From Acanthornis magna (taxonomy: Eukaryota > Chordata > Aves > Passeriformes > Acanthizidae), in the NCBI GenBank assembly GCA_036785705.1, contig JAWUZG010000036.1, forward strand, positions 13,821,501-13,885,500: 64,000 nt of DNA, read 5' to 3'. The notes under the pieces are model-generated. The model ran no database searches, was not told where the DNA came from, and saw only the letters and a list, made by a program, of their open reading frames with translations. The first letter of the stretch is position 1, and each line of letters begins with the position of its first letter. Below are positions 39,314-51,934 of this stretch, piece by piece. A program made the translations under genes and the position numbers.

Positions 39314-40759
39314 AGCCCAGAATGTGGGGTGGCAGTGTCATTTTTTTAATTGCAGTTGGACAATATCTTTGGAACTGCATCCATCCAACAACATGGTCCT
39401 TTTTAATGACTCAGATGATTTGATTTTATCTTGCTCCTCAATAATTGTGGAGAAAGCTGTGATGAAGGGAGCCCCAGCCTGTGGAGCATGTCTCTATACA
39501 GACTCACAATTGTATTGCAAGAGTAACTCTAGTCCTGCTCTGCACCATGGTGCTGCTCACTGTGCAGCCATAAGGAAGCCTGGGCGAGCCACACTGCCAT
39601 GGGATGAGCCTCAAGTAGGGGTGTTGATGGGCCTACACCCTCTCTGTCCTTCCCGGGGCTTCAGTGAAAGATTTGACTAAAGAAAGGTATGTTTCTTAGT
39701 GTAGCTGCTTTTGCTCATCCTGAATTTTGGTGGTCAGCGTGCTTGAGACTGTAATAAGAAAATTCCTCTGCCCACACGCTCATTGTGTTTGGTGCCCTGA
39801 AGATTTCCCACCGTGAATGGTCAGCAAGCCCCAGGAGGAAGAGAGGGTCAGAGAGCCCTGTCGGGTGATGCACCAACAGAAAGGCTCATAAGCGAAGTTT
39901 TGTGTTTGGCTACAAGTCACAGTGACCCCAGGAGCATTCCTTTGTCATTTGCAGCTATCAGTCTCAGGGGTCCTTACTGAATTTATCAGAAAATTGCAGT
40001 AATTTGAACAATAGCTATAAGAGGTATTGAAGTGGGCTAGCTAAATGAAACAGGAGCCTTTGAAACCATTTAAAAAAAACTACTCTTCTCTCAGACAAGT
40101 TCTACCAAAGAACTATATCCACTGAAATCACGGGGAATTATCTGCCACTAAATCAAGTAAGGCTATTTTATCGAGATGACTATGTCAGTCCATCTTCTTT
40201 TGCTGCCTGTCGGGTATGTCAGTGGTGTCAAAAAACCTGGGCAATTTCTTATTTCTTGCAAGATCAGTCCCTGTACAGCAAGGGTAGCACAGGAGTAGGA
40301 ACTCTCTCCTTAGCAGGGCCTACCCACTTCTGCTAACACCAAAGTTTTTGAGCAAATCTGCACTTATTTAGACACCTTCCAGCAACAGTAGCCATCACCT
40401 CATTCTATAATTATGCAGCAACTAAACTGTAAACACGATGTTTAAATTAAGTTAATTTCTGAAAGGCCATATTTGTAAAATCAAAGCATCTACAGAATCA
40501 TCTTAATGGTTATAAACTCCTTGGAGGGAGGTAAGGCATGCTTACTACCCATTTGCTGCTTCCTGCTTGCCAGTCTATCAAATGTAATTGGAGAGGCAAA
40601 TTGTTTTCAACAGTAGCTTTGGCTGTAGGTGTTCTCTTTCTTATTCTTTTCCTGAGAAATCTCCAATGCTGACTTTAGTTACAAGATGCCTCCCATCTAA
40701 TTGAACATTCCTACTAGCCAAGTGCTGGTCGTAAGCCATGATCCTTAATCTGAATCCCT
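39314..40759. other. Non-coding DNA, no recognised gene
   Basis: Unique-looking sequence between the pentanucleotide array and the CR1 tail. The 118-codon plus frame at 39324-39680 has no recognisable features. Nothing else was seen. Confidence 0.6.
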
Positions 40760-43500
40760 GAATCCCAGAAACTCAGAATCAGAGAATAGTTAGGGTTGGA
40801 AAGGAGTCCTGGAGATCATTTGTCCAATCCCACTGCCAAGGCAGGATCACCTAGAGCAGGTTCCTACATGTCCATCTGGGTTTTGAGTGTTTCCAGAGAT
40901 GGAGACATCTCAACCTCCCTGTGCAGCTCTTCCAGTACTCCGCTACCCTCAGTGTAAAGAAGTTCTTACTCAAGCTGAGGTGAAATTACTTGTGTTTTAG
41001 TTTATGACTATTATTCCTCATCCAGTGTCTGGGCACCACTGAAAAGAGCCTGGCACCATCCTCTTGGCACCTGCCTTTGAGATATTTACATGCATTAATG
41101 AGATCCCTTCTCAGACTCCTCCAGACTAAACAGGCCCAGCTCCCTCAGTCTCTCCTCATAAGAGAGATGCTCCAGACCCCTCATCATTTTGTGACCCTCT
41201 GCTGGACCCTCTCCAGCAGCTCCTTGTCTCCCTTGTACTGAGGAGCCCAGAACTGGACACTCCAGATGTGGCCTCAGCAGGGCCGAGCAGAGGGGAGGAT
41301 CAGCTCCCTTGACCTGCTGGCCACACTCTTCTGATGCACCCCAGGGTCCCACTGAGCCTGCTGGCCACAAGGACACACTGCTGGCTCATTGTCACCTTGT
41401 GATCCACCGAGACTCCCAGGCCACCTCTCCAGTTCCCCACAATTTTTCAAAGATGATGGAGAGTGTCTTAGCAGCAACATCTGCCAGCTCCCTCAGCACC
41501 TGTGGGTGTATCCCATCAGGGCCAATGGATTCAGGGGTGTTAAGTCTGCTCAGCTGATATTACACCCAGCCCTGTACAACCAAGGGGAAGCTTTCTTTTC
41601 TCCAGCCTTCCTCCCTTACCTCCAAGATCTGTGATTCCTGAGGACTGACCTCAGCAGTAAAGACTGAGGCAAAGAAGGCATTCAGCAATTCTGCCTTCTC
41701 TGCATCTTCTGTCACCCCAACATCCATCTGATACAGCAGAGACACCACATTTTCCCTAGCATTCCTTTTGCTGCTGATGTACTTTTAGAAGCCCTCCTTG
41801 TCCTTGATATCCCTTGCCAAACTCAATTCCAAGTGGGCCTTAGCCTTCCTTTTCACATCCCTTCATACTCTGATGATATTCCTATAGCACTCCCATGTGA
41901 CCTGTTCCTTTTCCCGTATCCCATGAATTTCTTTCTTAATTCTGGGATTAGCTAGAAACCCCCTGCTCATCCATATGGATCTCTTGCCTGCTTAGATTTC
42001 TGGTCCATGGGAACACACTGGTCTTGAGTTTAGAGGAAGCGATGCTTGGATATCGACCAGCTCTCTTGGACTCCTTTATCTTCCAGAGTCCTAAAAGATG
42101 GAATTCCTCTAAGTAGGTGTTTGAAGAGGTTGAAGTTAGTTCTCTGGGAGTTCAGGATTCTAGTCCTGCTTACTGCTTTGTTTACTCCATGCAGGTTCCC
42201 AAGTTCCACCATTTCATTGTCACTACAGCCAAGTCAGCTCCCAATGTTCATGTCTTCAGCCAGTCCCTCCTGGTTTGTTTCTACAAGGTCCACCACCTTT
42301 CCTTGTTGGTTCCTCCACCACTTAGATCAAAAATTTATCTTTAGTGATCTGCAGGAACTTCTCAGACTGCATGTGCTGAGTTGTGTTGTCTCTCCAAAAA
42401 ATATCAGGGTGGTTGAAGGTCACCAAGAGTACCAGGACCTATGATTGTAAGGTTACTTCCAGCTGCCCACAGGGAGCCCCATCAACTTGCTCCTGATCTT
42501 GCCTGCAGTAAACACTCACAATAAACACTCATCCATATTAACCTGTCCCTTAATTCTTACCCATAAGCTATCAACTCATTTTTCCGCCCTTCAGTAGAGC
42601 TCAATACAATCCAGTTGTTCTCTCACATGCAGAGCTACTCCACAACCATGCCTCACTCACCTGCCCTTTCTAAAAAGTACATAGCCATCCACGACAACAT
42701 TCTAATTATGTGGGCTATTCCACCATGTCTCATAATTGCAGTGAGATCATGGCCCTGTGACTGTTGCACATAGATTTCTAGTTCTTCCCGTTTATTCCCT
42801 GCTCTGGGTGCATTTGTATACAGGCATTTCAGAGAGGTAATCAAGCATCCAGCTTCCCTAGAGAGGGTTTAAGAAGATTCATCATAAACATACACACCCT
42901 TGATGTGGTTAGCCCTGTGATTGTCATCTTGAGTAGCAGTCAAGGAACATCTGTCCCTGCTCTGGTTGGTATGACCTACTACCCAGGAGGAATCAAAGAC
43001 ACAGGCATTGCTACTTTGGACCTCATCCCCTGAGTCCTTCATTTTAAGGCCTGTCTCACCAAACTGACCAGCCCGCTGCCAAAGAATCTCATGACCTCTT
43101 TAGACAGAATGATCCCATCCCTCCCTATCAGGCTACAACTGTTAAAGTACAACCCATTGTCATAAAAGCCAAAACCTTCCTTACAGCACCTGCCATGGAA
43201 TCAGATGTTGATCTGCACCTTGTGTCTGCTTCTGGCTGTCCCCTGTTCTCTAACCAGTAGAATAGATGAGAATATGACGTAGGCACTGGTATTTTTTCAC
43301 CTACATTTCCACGGCATTATAGTCTTCCTTGACACTGGACATTAACTATCTCTTTTAATTCATCTACCTGCCTCAACAGGTCATGAACATGTGCACACCT
43401 TGTGCAGGTACCAGCCTTTTCTCCAGGAGAAGTATCTGGGCATTCATTGCAAGCTGCCACCGCTACTGACTGTGTAAGGAATGCTACTGAACTATCTGAC
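40760..43500 (-). mobile_element. CR1 LINE, long copy with internal deletion
   Basis: Read on the minus strand this is a CR1 extending into the 5' region. At 43500-42880 it has sequence resembling the CR1 ORF1/5' part (the plus strand reads ATCCCATCCCTCCCTATCAG, then AGTAGAATAGATGAGAA). The endonuclease region of ORF2 follows at about 42870-42000, then the linker (41750-41560) and the first part of the reverse transcriptase. There is a sharp jump at 41420/41421 into the ORF2 C-terminus, and the 3' untranslated end lies near 40760 (AATCAGAGAATAGTTAGGGT). CR1 is about 4.5 kb when full length; this copy spans about 2.75 kb. It is longer than most CR1 copies but inactive. Exact 5' and 3' limits are approximate. 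Confidence 0.88.
41080..42870 (-). pseudogene. CR1 ORF2 remnant (endonuclease to C-terminus, RT deleted)
   Basis: ORF2 of CR1 encodes an endonuclease followed by a reverse transcriptase. Visible minus-strand blocks in order are: an endonuclease stretch including LVETNQEGLAEDMNIGS and LGCSDNEMVELG (about 42290-42200); the linker VTEDAEKAELLNAFFASVF near 41700; and the RT start with [13 protein letters not shown] near 41440. The C-terminal blocks are SVASRSRELILP near 41300 and MMRGLEHLSYEERLRELGLF near 41150. Multiple stops and frameshifts interrupt it. The RT core, including PQGS and the FADD catalytic motif, is absent. The reading GTGEV continues directly into the segment equivalent to [14 protein letters not shown] at about 41420. 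No functional product is possible. Confidence 0.88.
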
Positions 43501-46500
43501 CTGATCCAGGAAAATGTTTAATAGAACAACTTAATTGTTTGAACACATGTAGATAAAATTGCATAACTCTTTCCAGAGAGACTTTTTTTGTGTTCTAAGT
43601 AGATCATTATTCAGTAAAACAAAGTTTGTGTTAACTGAAACTGTTCACTTGAACTCAGGTCCAAAGAACACACCTTGAAAAGTGAAACAGTCTTGCTTCT
43701 TTTCTAACCTGAAAAAATAACCATACATTGACCATGTAAGAAATTGCATTGAGGAGATTGACCCATTCTTTATATTACACTGGAGAAAAATGTTAATGCT
43801 ACCAGTCTTGCTCTGACAAACATCTATCTTCTCTTTGTGGAAGCATTTCAGCCAGTAAAAATTGGAAAGCAATAAAAGATGCGCTAAACTGTAAAGTAAA
43901 AGCAAGCATAGCTTTACAACTGTTAGGTTTGTGAATTTTATTTATTCGTTGTGGTAAATACAGCCCTGGCCCACATCCACAGCAGTCTATCCTTGAGGAC
44001 AAAGAATCATTTTACTGGGTTGAGTTCTATTACTTCATGCTGCTACCCAAATAGTGGCTGGCTCCCAGTTTCTTCATGTTTCTTCATTTGGGTCCTGGTT
44101 GCTAGTTAGAGCTCTTTCTAGAAAGGCTTTTTTCCCTCCTAAAATAGCTGTATTAAAAGTTTGAGTATTGTTTACACTCTTAAATGTCCCTACCTATATC
44201 AAAAGAAAGGCTGTTAGTGGTAGCTTTCAGATGCACTCTCCAGCTAGAGAACAAAGCGAAACGGAGAGGGCTGGGGGTTTTGGTCTGTATGGGTTTTTCA
44301 GGATGGGACTAAAGAGGGCAAGTATATCCAACAGGAAACCCAAACAGAGCTGCTGCTGGCTGGGAGACTTTGCAGCCTGCAGGAGAGATGCTCTACCCCC
44401 AGTCCTGGAATTGCAAGACCTCCTTGCTGTGCCCACTCAACCCTCTATTTCCCATTAGCTCCAGATCTAACGTGAGACAGACTGTCCCTGTGGTTTACTC
44501 TGAAGAATCAACAGTTTACTGTCTTTTTTTTCCTTTTTTTTTTTCTTTGTATTAGTGTTTATTTTCTGAATTGATACTGCAGGCGGAAAAGAGCGTGAAG
44601 TTGAAATGACAGAGGAGTGCAGAGAGAAACTAATCATGACGGTGTGAAAGGAATTTTCTATAATATCAGGACTAAAGGTTACTTGAACAAGTTTTAAAAA
44701 TCTATGTAAAAAAGAGTCACCACCTATAGATCCCTCTACAGCTCCTTTTACACCATTGGCACCCCATCACTAGTGTTAGCTTTCTGGGGTTTGTACCATT
44801 TTCAGGAGAGTTCACTCTTCCATTCACATGTTGAGCAGCTGGTGGTGCAGCAGTGGCCTGCTCCTGGCCCTGGGTTTTATAGCTGGACCAGAGAGGGTCC
44901 ATTCACCTTTTGTGCGCATATCAGCCTTACCCCTCAGTTCTGGATGCATGTTGCTGTGTGGAAAGATGGTTTTGCCAGATCCACCACTCCTTAAAGTGTT
45001 CAAAGACCAAGAGCTCCACTTTTTGTGTGGTTTTCTGGGTGTTGGCCAACAACTTAGATATCTTTATACTGCAGGCTGCAAGTAAAGTAACACAAGGCTC
45101 TTTTTTGAGTTGACTGATCTAGCCACCCACATGTCAAGACACTCACTTTTTCCTATCTCATTTTCCTCAGCGCTAAACCTATTTTTCTGCAATGTCCTTT
45201 CCCTGCCATTAGCCAGACTCCCCAGCACCTCCCACTACCCTGTCTTGTCCCATGAGTTGCTCGCCAAGGAACAATTTCTTTCAAACCACCTCACACAGTA
45301 CTCCTTGAAAAGGCGATGCTGATATCCAGAGACAGGTTTCTACTGTGAAATTCTGACATCCAAATGAGTTTAAAATTTCTTTCTCTGCTGCTATCTCAGT
45401 GACTGTGAAAGTTATGACTGAAACAATAATTGACAGGTTTTGGCAAGTGCAGCTTTTAAGTAACTGTTGAGGATACAGATGCCTAGAATAACTATATAAA
45501 ACAATAAATGTAAAACAGTTTATTGTGGAATCAAATGAGTCACACTAATCTTTTATGTGAAAAGATAAAAAATGTCCATTTTTGCAGAATTTTTTCCATC
45601 TTACAAAGAGGGAATGTGCAGATCCTTACATGTCATACTCAGCCATCATTTAGCAGGGAAATCTTCCGTGTGCAGTGGAGATACATATGCATAACTGATG
45701 GCACTATTTAGGCCTGTATCTCCTATCTCATTGAAAACTCTGTAAATTTAAAAACAAAATAAGGCTTTGGGAATTTTTTGGGGTCCTATTAATTAAATCC
45801 AAAAGTTCCATTAATTTGATGGAAGAAAGGCTGTACACTGCAATCATCCACCAGCTGGTAATTTATAATTTTAAGTAGGTTTAGGAACACAGTCTCAGCC
45901 TCTGGCTTCTTTGCTTTACAGAGCAAGCAGTGAGTCTGCAGTGGCCTCCAAAGACCCTAAGACATATCAGATTGGATGTTCTCCACCAGTTTCCCACTTG
46001 TGTCCTAGCCTTGCAGTAAAAAGGGCACACCAGATTTCCCTGGTGGGTACTCCAGCTTTGGGTCAGCATGACAAAACATCTTTCAGGACAGTCCATAGCA
46101 TGCTGTAAATTACATCACACTGTTTTGGCTCCAGGGAAGGCCAGTCGTGGGGAAGGAGGTCAACAAGCTCTTCTCAACTTGTTGGTTTCTGATCAGCTGC
46201 CAGAACAACACCTTTATTTGGCTGGGGACCCGATTTCACAAGGATTTCTTCCAAAGTGGCACCCTGAGAACAGCATCGCTGGCTGCCAAATTTGTCTCAT
46301 CCCATTGGGTCCTAGATGTGATTTACTCAGGGTACAAATAAAACAGTCTTCCACATGTCCCGACCTCAAAGACTCAAGTGAATTTGACAACCAGTCTGGG
46401 TTGTTCTTTCTGCTCTCTGCTAATGATATGTGAAAGTGGAAATTCAGTCGTTTCCACAGAAATGCTCTTTTACATATTTCACTTCTTTATTTAGAGACAT

Positions 46501-46825
46501 GACTAAACACTGGAATTTAGCGAGAAGCTGGCTGTGCTCTGGAAGTCACCAGCACCAGGGTCCAGGGCTTTGTTGATGCATGAACACAGGAGGACAGAGC
46601 TGTGACTGCAAATGCTTTCAGTCCTACTCCTGATGATCTCGATAATCAAACCACTGCCATGCCAGGATCAACACTGAGAGGAGAAAGGAACAGTTGTGAC
46701 GGGGAGCTGAGATGAACTGACACTGGTGCTAAGATATGAGACATGAAGAAGCAAAAGCAACAGGAAAGGACAGGGTTGCGACTGTAGAGGAGGAAGTGAA
46801 GACTGACAGTTGTGTGAAACCTTAA
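43501..46825. other. Non-coding DNA, no recognised gene
   Basis: AT-rich sequence with short frames. The longest is a 121-codon plus frame at 46068-46433, which overlaps another open frame and has no motif I recognise. Poly-T-rich stretches lie at 44522-44552. No repeat was assigned. Confidence 0.55.
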
Positions 46826-48770
46826 AATCATAGGATCATAGAACACTTTGGTTTGGAAGGGATCTTTAAAGGATGTCTAGTTAGCTCCCCTGAAATGGAC
46901 ATCTTCAATTATTGGATATCTTCAGGTAGTTGAGGAGTTTCAGAGTCCCTTCCAACATGACCTTGAATAAGCCCCAGTATTGGGGCATCTACCAACCCTC
47001 TGGGCAGCCTGTTCCAATGTTTCACTACCCTCACTGGAAAAAATTCATTCCTGCTATCTAGTCTGAATCCACCCTCTTTCAGTTTAAAACCATTACTTCT
47101 TTTCCTGTTGCAACTGACCCCGCTAAAATATCTGTACCCGTTTTTGTTATAAAGCCTCTTAAGTTCTGGGGCAATAAGGTCTCCCTGGAATCTTCTCTCT
47201 TCAGGCTAAACACCTCCACTCTCTCAGTCCTTCTTCACTAAAACAGGACAGGTATTTTAGCCCTCTGATCATTTTTGTGGCCTCCTATGGACTTGCTCTA
47301 GCTGAGGAGTCCTTCCTGTGCTGAGGACCGCAGAGCTGATGCAGCACTGCAGGTAGGATCTCACCAGAGCAGAGCAGAGCAGAGGGGCAGAATCCCCTCC
47401 TTCAACCTACTCTGTCTTTGGATGCAGCCCAGGACATGTTTGGCTTTCTGGGCTGTGAGTGTATGTTGCTGGGTCATGTCCAGCTTTCCATCCAACCACA
47501 CCCCCAAGTCCTTCTCTGCAGAGCTGCTCTCAATCCCTTCACCCCCCAGCTATATTGACACTGCATTGCCCCTATCCAGGTGCAGGACCTTGTATTTGGC
47601 CTTGTTAAAGCTTATGAGATTCCCATGTGCCACTTCTCAAGCTTGTCCAGGTCCCTCTGGATGGCAATCCATCCTTCAGGTGTTTCAACAGCACCACTCA
47701 ACTTAGAGTCATCTCGAAATTTGGTGAGGGTGCACTTGACCCCACTGTCTGTGTCACTGATTAAAATATTAAACAGTCCTGGTCCCAACGCAGACCCCTG
47801 AGGGGCACTACTTGTCACTAGTCTACATTTGAATGCTGAACTATTGACCCCAACTCTCTGTCCCTGTCCATCCATCCAATTCCTTATCCACTGAAAAATC
47901 CACCCATGAAATCTGTATCTATCCAATTTGGGGTTAAGGCTGTTGGGGGGACCATGTCAAAGACATTAGAGAAATCCAAATAAACATCATCCATAGCTCT
48001 TCCCTTGCCCACTCGTGCAGACACTCCACCAGTGATGTTCACTGCAGCCCTGGCTGCCTCCAGCCTTGGTGTCACCATCAGCTTACTCGCTCAGGTGACC
48101 ACCAGGGCCAGTAACAGATCCCCTCTGTCAGGGCTGTCTGTTTCCTGGCTTAGGAATTTATCCTCCACATTCCAGCAGTCTCCTGGATTGCCTACAGCTC
48201 ACCATGCTCCTTTTCCAGCAGATGTTGGGGGTGGAAGTGCCGCAGCAGAACAAGGGTCTGTGAGCACAATTCCTCCTGTACCTGGAGGAAGATTTTTTAG
48301 TCAATAGGCTCCTCTTGATCAAGGGGCCTGTAATAGGCGCAATCCAAAAAGGTCCCTTCATTACCTTATTCTCTGATCCTCACCCATGAACTCCTGACCT
48401 GTTTGTGGCTGCTCTTCAGAGAGAGCCCTTCACAATCCATTCATTTCTTGATATAGAGGGCAACCCACAGAGGGCCTTGCCAGTCCCTTCTGAACTCCCT
48501 GTAGCCATCAGTAGCCACGCTCCAGTCATGGGATTCATCCCACTGACTTCCAGAGATGGAAAAAAGTTCAAAGCCTTTTAGCTGCACAGTGGCTTTCAGC
48601 TCCTGTTTGTCACCCTCACTGCACCCATTGGTTGAGGAACTTCAGCTGTGCTGTTGGGTATGTCACCTTTTTAGAGGAATGCCCTTTAACCTGACTTTCT
48701 TCACCAGTGTTCATTCCCCTGTAGGCTCATATAGCCTCAAGAGCCGTTGGGCCATCTTTAAAAGACTATT
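46826..48770 (-). mobile_element. CR1 LINE, second long copy with internal deletion
   Basis: Minus-strand CR1. Its 3' end near 46826 shows ATCATAGGATCATAGAACAC followed by TTTGGTTTGGAAGG. Inward come the C-terminal ORF2 region, a recognisable reverse transcriptase (about 47600-47995), then part of the endonuclease region (about 48080-48670). Further 5' ORF2 or upstream sequence reaches about 48770 (plus strand CACCTTTTTAGAGGAATGCC). It is in the same orientation as the copy ending at 43.5 kb, 3.3 kb away. The join between the endonuclease and RT parts near 48060 skips the linker and the RT start. Subfamily details differ from the first copy, so this is an independent insertion. Confidence 0.88.
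47420..48670 (-). pseudogene. CR1 ORF2 remnant with RT catalytic region
   Basis: Minus-strand blocks: an endonuclease end including DRGDLLLALVVT (near 48110); the RT palm start GRAMDDVYLDFSNVFDMV (near 47970); RNWMDGQGQRVGVN; APQGSALGPGLFNILIS; and FRDD at 47719-47708. The last is the catalytic FxDD motif with Arg in the variable place where CR1 normally has Ala. Next come LSGAVETPEGWIAIQRDLDK and the C-terminal part, which is broken by frameshifts. The fusion of endonuclease to mid-RT removes a few hundred residues. The open run at 47926-47612 is the best preserved RT piece in the window, but it cannot make a working enzyme. Confidence 0.88.
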
Positions 48771-51700
48771 ATTTTCTTCTAAAATAGGATATCTTTACCA
48801 AAACGTCACTGTTATCTATGATGTATCATGCACATCTTGGCAAATCTTTGTAATTAAGATGTTAAGATGAGTTGTATCTTAAAAATGAAGAATGGTCAGA
48901 TAGATCTCAGTTTTCCAGGTGAAGAGGAATTCTGGTTGCTATCTATGACCCAGCAATATTTACCTCTAGATTCTTGATCTTCCCAGTCACCAGCTTTGGA
49001 GTGCCCACTTGGATTAATTAGTTATGCAAAGGGCACAGATCCAGTTTGGTGACATGCCACCATCACTCAATAAATATAAAATAAAAATATTTGCTCCACA
49101 TTTATCTTTAAAACACCTGCTTAATCAATTACAATGAACAAAGTGAGTACATAAGGAATTACATTGGAGTCCATTCATTTTAATGCTTGTCAGCTAATTC
49201 TGAAGCAATATCACCAAAGCCAATTCATCAGCTGTATGTGTATATTTCATTAAGGCTGCTTGGTAAGAGGATGGACAGGACAGAGAGAAGTGCACCAATT
49301 TCACTAAGTGAGATGCATTAAATAATGACAGTACCTGTTGTATTGCACTCAGAGGAGGTGTGTCACTGCCTTCCAAGATAACATTGCCATAACAAAATCA
49401 TTATGTCCTTGTCTCCTATGTAAGACGTAAGAATCTGGGCACTTAAAGTTATATGCTTCCCTTGAAATCAGTGAAGGTACAAGGACACTAGATTGAGGAG
49501 AATCAGCCCCCTAAAATGGTTGTAGTTGTAGAAAACGGAAGGGAAATCCTGGGATGGAGCAAACAATTAAAAGAGAAGATTTCCGTTTACCGCAGCCCAG
49601 ACCAAGTCCATTGCTTTTCCTCATCTTTCTGCCATTTCCCAGTGCAGAAATTCCTTGGAGCCACAGGCTGAGCAATGGAGACAGGTGTGATCAGAACAGA
49701 ACATGAGGGGATGGATCCTTGACAAGATAATGATCTCCAGATGGCTCAGACCAAAGCTGCTTAAATAGCTCCCCACACCTTCCCTCTTCAGCTACCACTG
49801 ACTGAATAAAAGACCCTATTGGCAATGTTTCATTTTGGGTACTTACCAGCCCCGTCTACCTGAATTCAGGTATGCCCTGCACTACTGCATTGGCTCTGCT
49901 GATGCTGGGTGCAGTCACCTGCTCTGCTGTTGCAGCTGCTGGCTTGAGCAAATCCTCCTTCCATTTTGAGGTGTACAATTGCTGCTGGGTTTGGTGTGAT
50001 GTATTTCCCTTGGGGCCACAGATTCATGTGCCTACACAGCTACCTCTTGTGATGTTACTGCTGTCTGCCAACCTTGTGTCCCATTCCAGATGCTGGCACA
50101 GTCATTTTGGAAAGTGAAGTGTCAGGTTCTCAGCGTATGTGTCGAGGATTTTGATGTTACAAAAGCCTCAACATATACTTGATAGCCCCCACGGATTCTC
50201 ACGAGTTTCAAAACATGCCAGTGCCCCAGCTTTGGGTACTCAGTGGGACCAAATACTAGCATGTGACATCCGTGCTCCATGGCTCACATCCAGGCAATGC
50301 TATAGGCACACTAGGCTCTGGCTCTGTGTCCTCATCAGTGGAGCTGGAGTGAACCCTGAGGGTGGGAGTCCTGTGCTTCTCAGGGTTGCAGTCATTGCAG
50401 AGCTTCCCTAAAGACTCCCCTGTGTCCTAAATTCACCTCATTCCCTAAGCACTGCTGGGCGCTTAGGGTTTCTTTCCTCCAGAATGGAGCTGAGAGCTGT
50501 AAACAGAAAATAGAGGGAAAGCTCCTGGTGTGTTCAGCTAAATTAGAAAATTAAAGTACAGAAGGCCAGGAAATTTCTTGATTACTTGGTTTATTCAAAG
50601 GTCTGGGTGTTTGGTTCTTTTCTTATCCTAAATAAATGTAAAGTATTTTCAAACATTTGTCTTTCCTTTTCACTTTAAAATAAGCAGCATCTGTTAAGGC
50701 ACAAAGTGATTTAAAAAATATACCTGTGTTACTGGGAAAACAGGACTTATATAGGAAAGAAAATTGTGCCTTCTATCATAACTAATAAAGCAAGAGAAAG
50801 CTCTATACTCCATTAATTTAGGTTGGTCCCTTAGTTTCAATATTATTAATTACACAAATTATTACACACCAGTTTAGTGGCAACTCTTTCTTTCTTATTC
50901 TTTGAGTTAACACATTCATTTGCAGTTTCCCACTGGAGATCCAAAGTCAGGCTTTTAATACAAATAGCCACTATGGGCAGTTTCTGCAAGCCAGAATAAA
51001 GTTATTCAAAGGAATTAGTGGCTTGGTTTTGATCTACTTGTGCATCTCTTCCCTGGAAGAAAACTGGAAGACATTTAAAGTTTCATTTACTTAACACCCA
51101 ATGCTAGGTTTCTGATTTTTGCATATTGGACAGAAAATAAAAGGGTTAATTTAGTCCTCTAATCTATTGTTATAAGTCTAATTATTTTACATGTCTTCAT
51201 TTCATTAATGAATTGCTGCTTTTTCCACGCATCTCCTTCCCCATTGCTTTTGTTTAAACCTCCTGGTGGGAAGGGATAGATTAATTTTGTTGTGCCTTAA
51301 TGAAACTCTATGCTACATTAGATTTAACCATTTGGCATGCACTGCCAACATCACCATTATGCATAATGAATTACTTTTTGTGAGTCCCAAACTAACACAG
51401 ATCTTCAGCATTCTTCTGCAGATATCACAACCACACAGCTGGCAGACATACCAAGTTCAGTCATTACCTTGAACTTACATGGAAACCTAGACCTTGGCAC
51501 AAGAAAGCTTTGGAAATTTTTCCATAAAGAAATGGGGATTTCCTTTAAAAAACACAAAAGCTTTCAAGAGAAGATGTGGAAAGCTCATTCTGCTCTGCTG
51601 TTTTCTACCATTAACCATGTTTGATGGGTAGATGTGCATGGGTGGGTGCCTATCCTGGGTCTACAGGCACATGCAGACCCCCCAGTGAGGCAGGCTGTGC

Positions 51701-51934
51701 TCATGTCAGGACCAGACAAGATTCGTGTCCTCTGAGCAATTTGCCTGTGAGTATGGAGACTAACATCAACTGCTGAAGTTTTCACATGTAAACCCTTTGC
51801 CTCCAGCATTCAGGATTTCTCTCACACAGTTTATTGCCAGTGGAGTAAGATAGGGAAATAATTGATTAAACGTGCAAACCAAGCTCCTTTCTCCCAGGTC
51901 CACTGTCCAGCCACCTTTGGTTTCTTTGCTGTTC
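48771..51934. other. Non-coding DNA, no recognised gene
   Basis: Mostly AT-rich. A GC-richer patch at 49.85-50.4 kb holds an 81-codon plus frame (49872-50117) with a signal-peptide-like start, treated under findings. No repeat or exon could be assigned. Confidence 0.55.

Noticed and set aside
38566..39423. A 285-codon plus-strand frame and a 203-codon minus-strand frame across the pentanucleotide array
   Set aside because: The repeat unit has no stop codon in any frame, so these are by-products of the microsatellite. The flanking parts show no protein features.
40118..40155. Possible further copy of the ancient palindromic repeat (CCACTGAAATCACGGGGAAT)
   Set aside because: Only one arm is present and the match is too weak to separate from chance.
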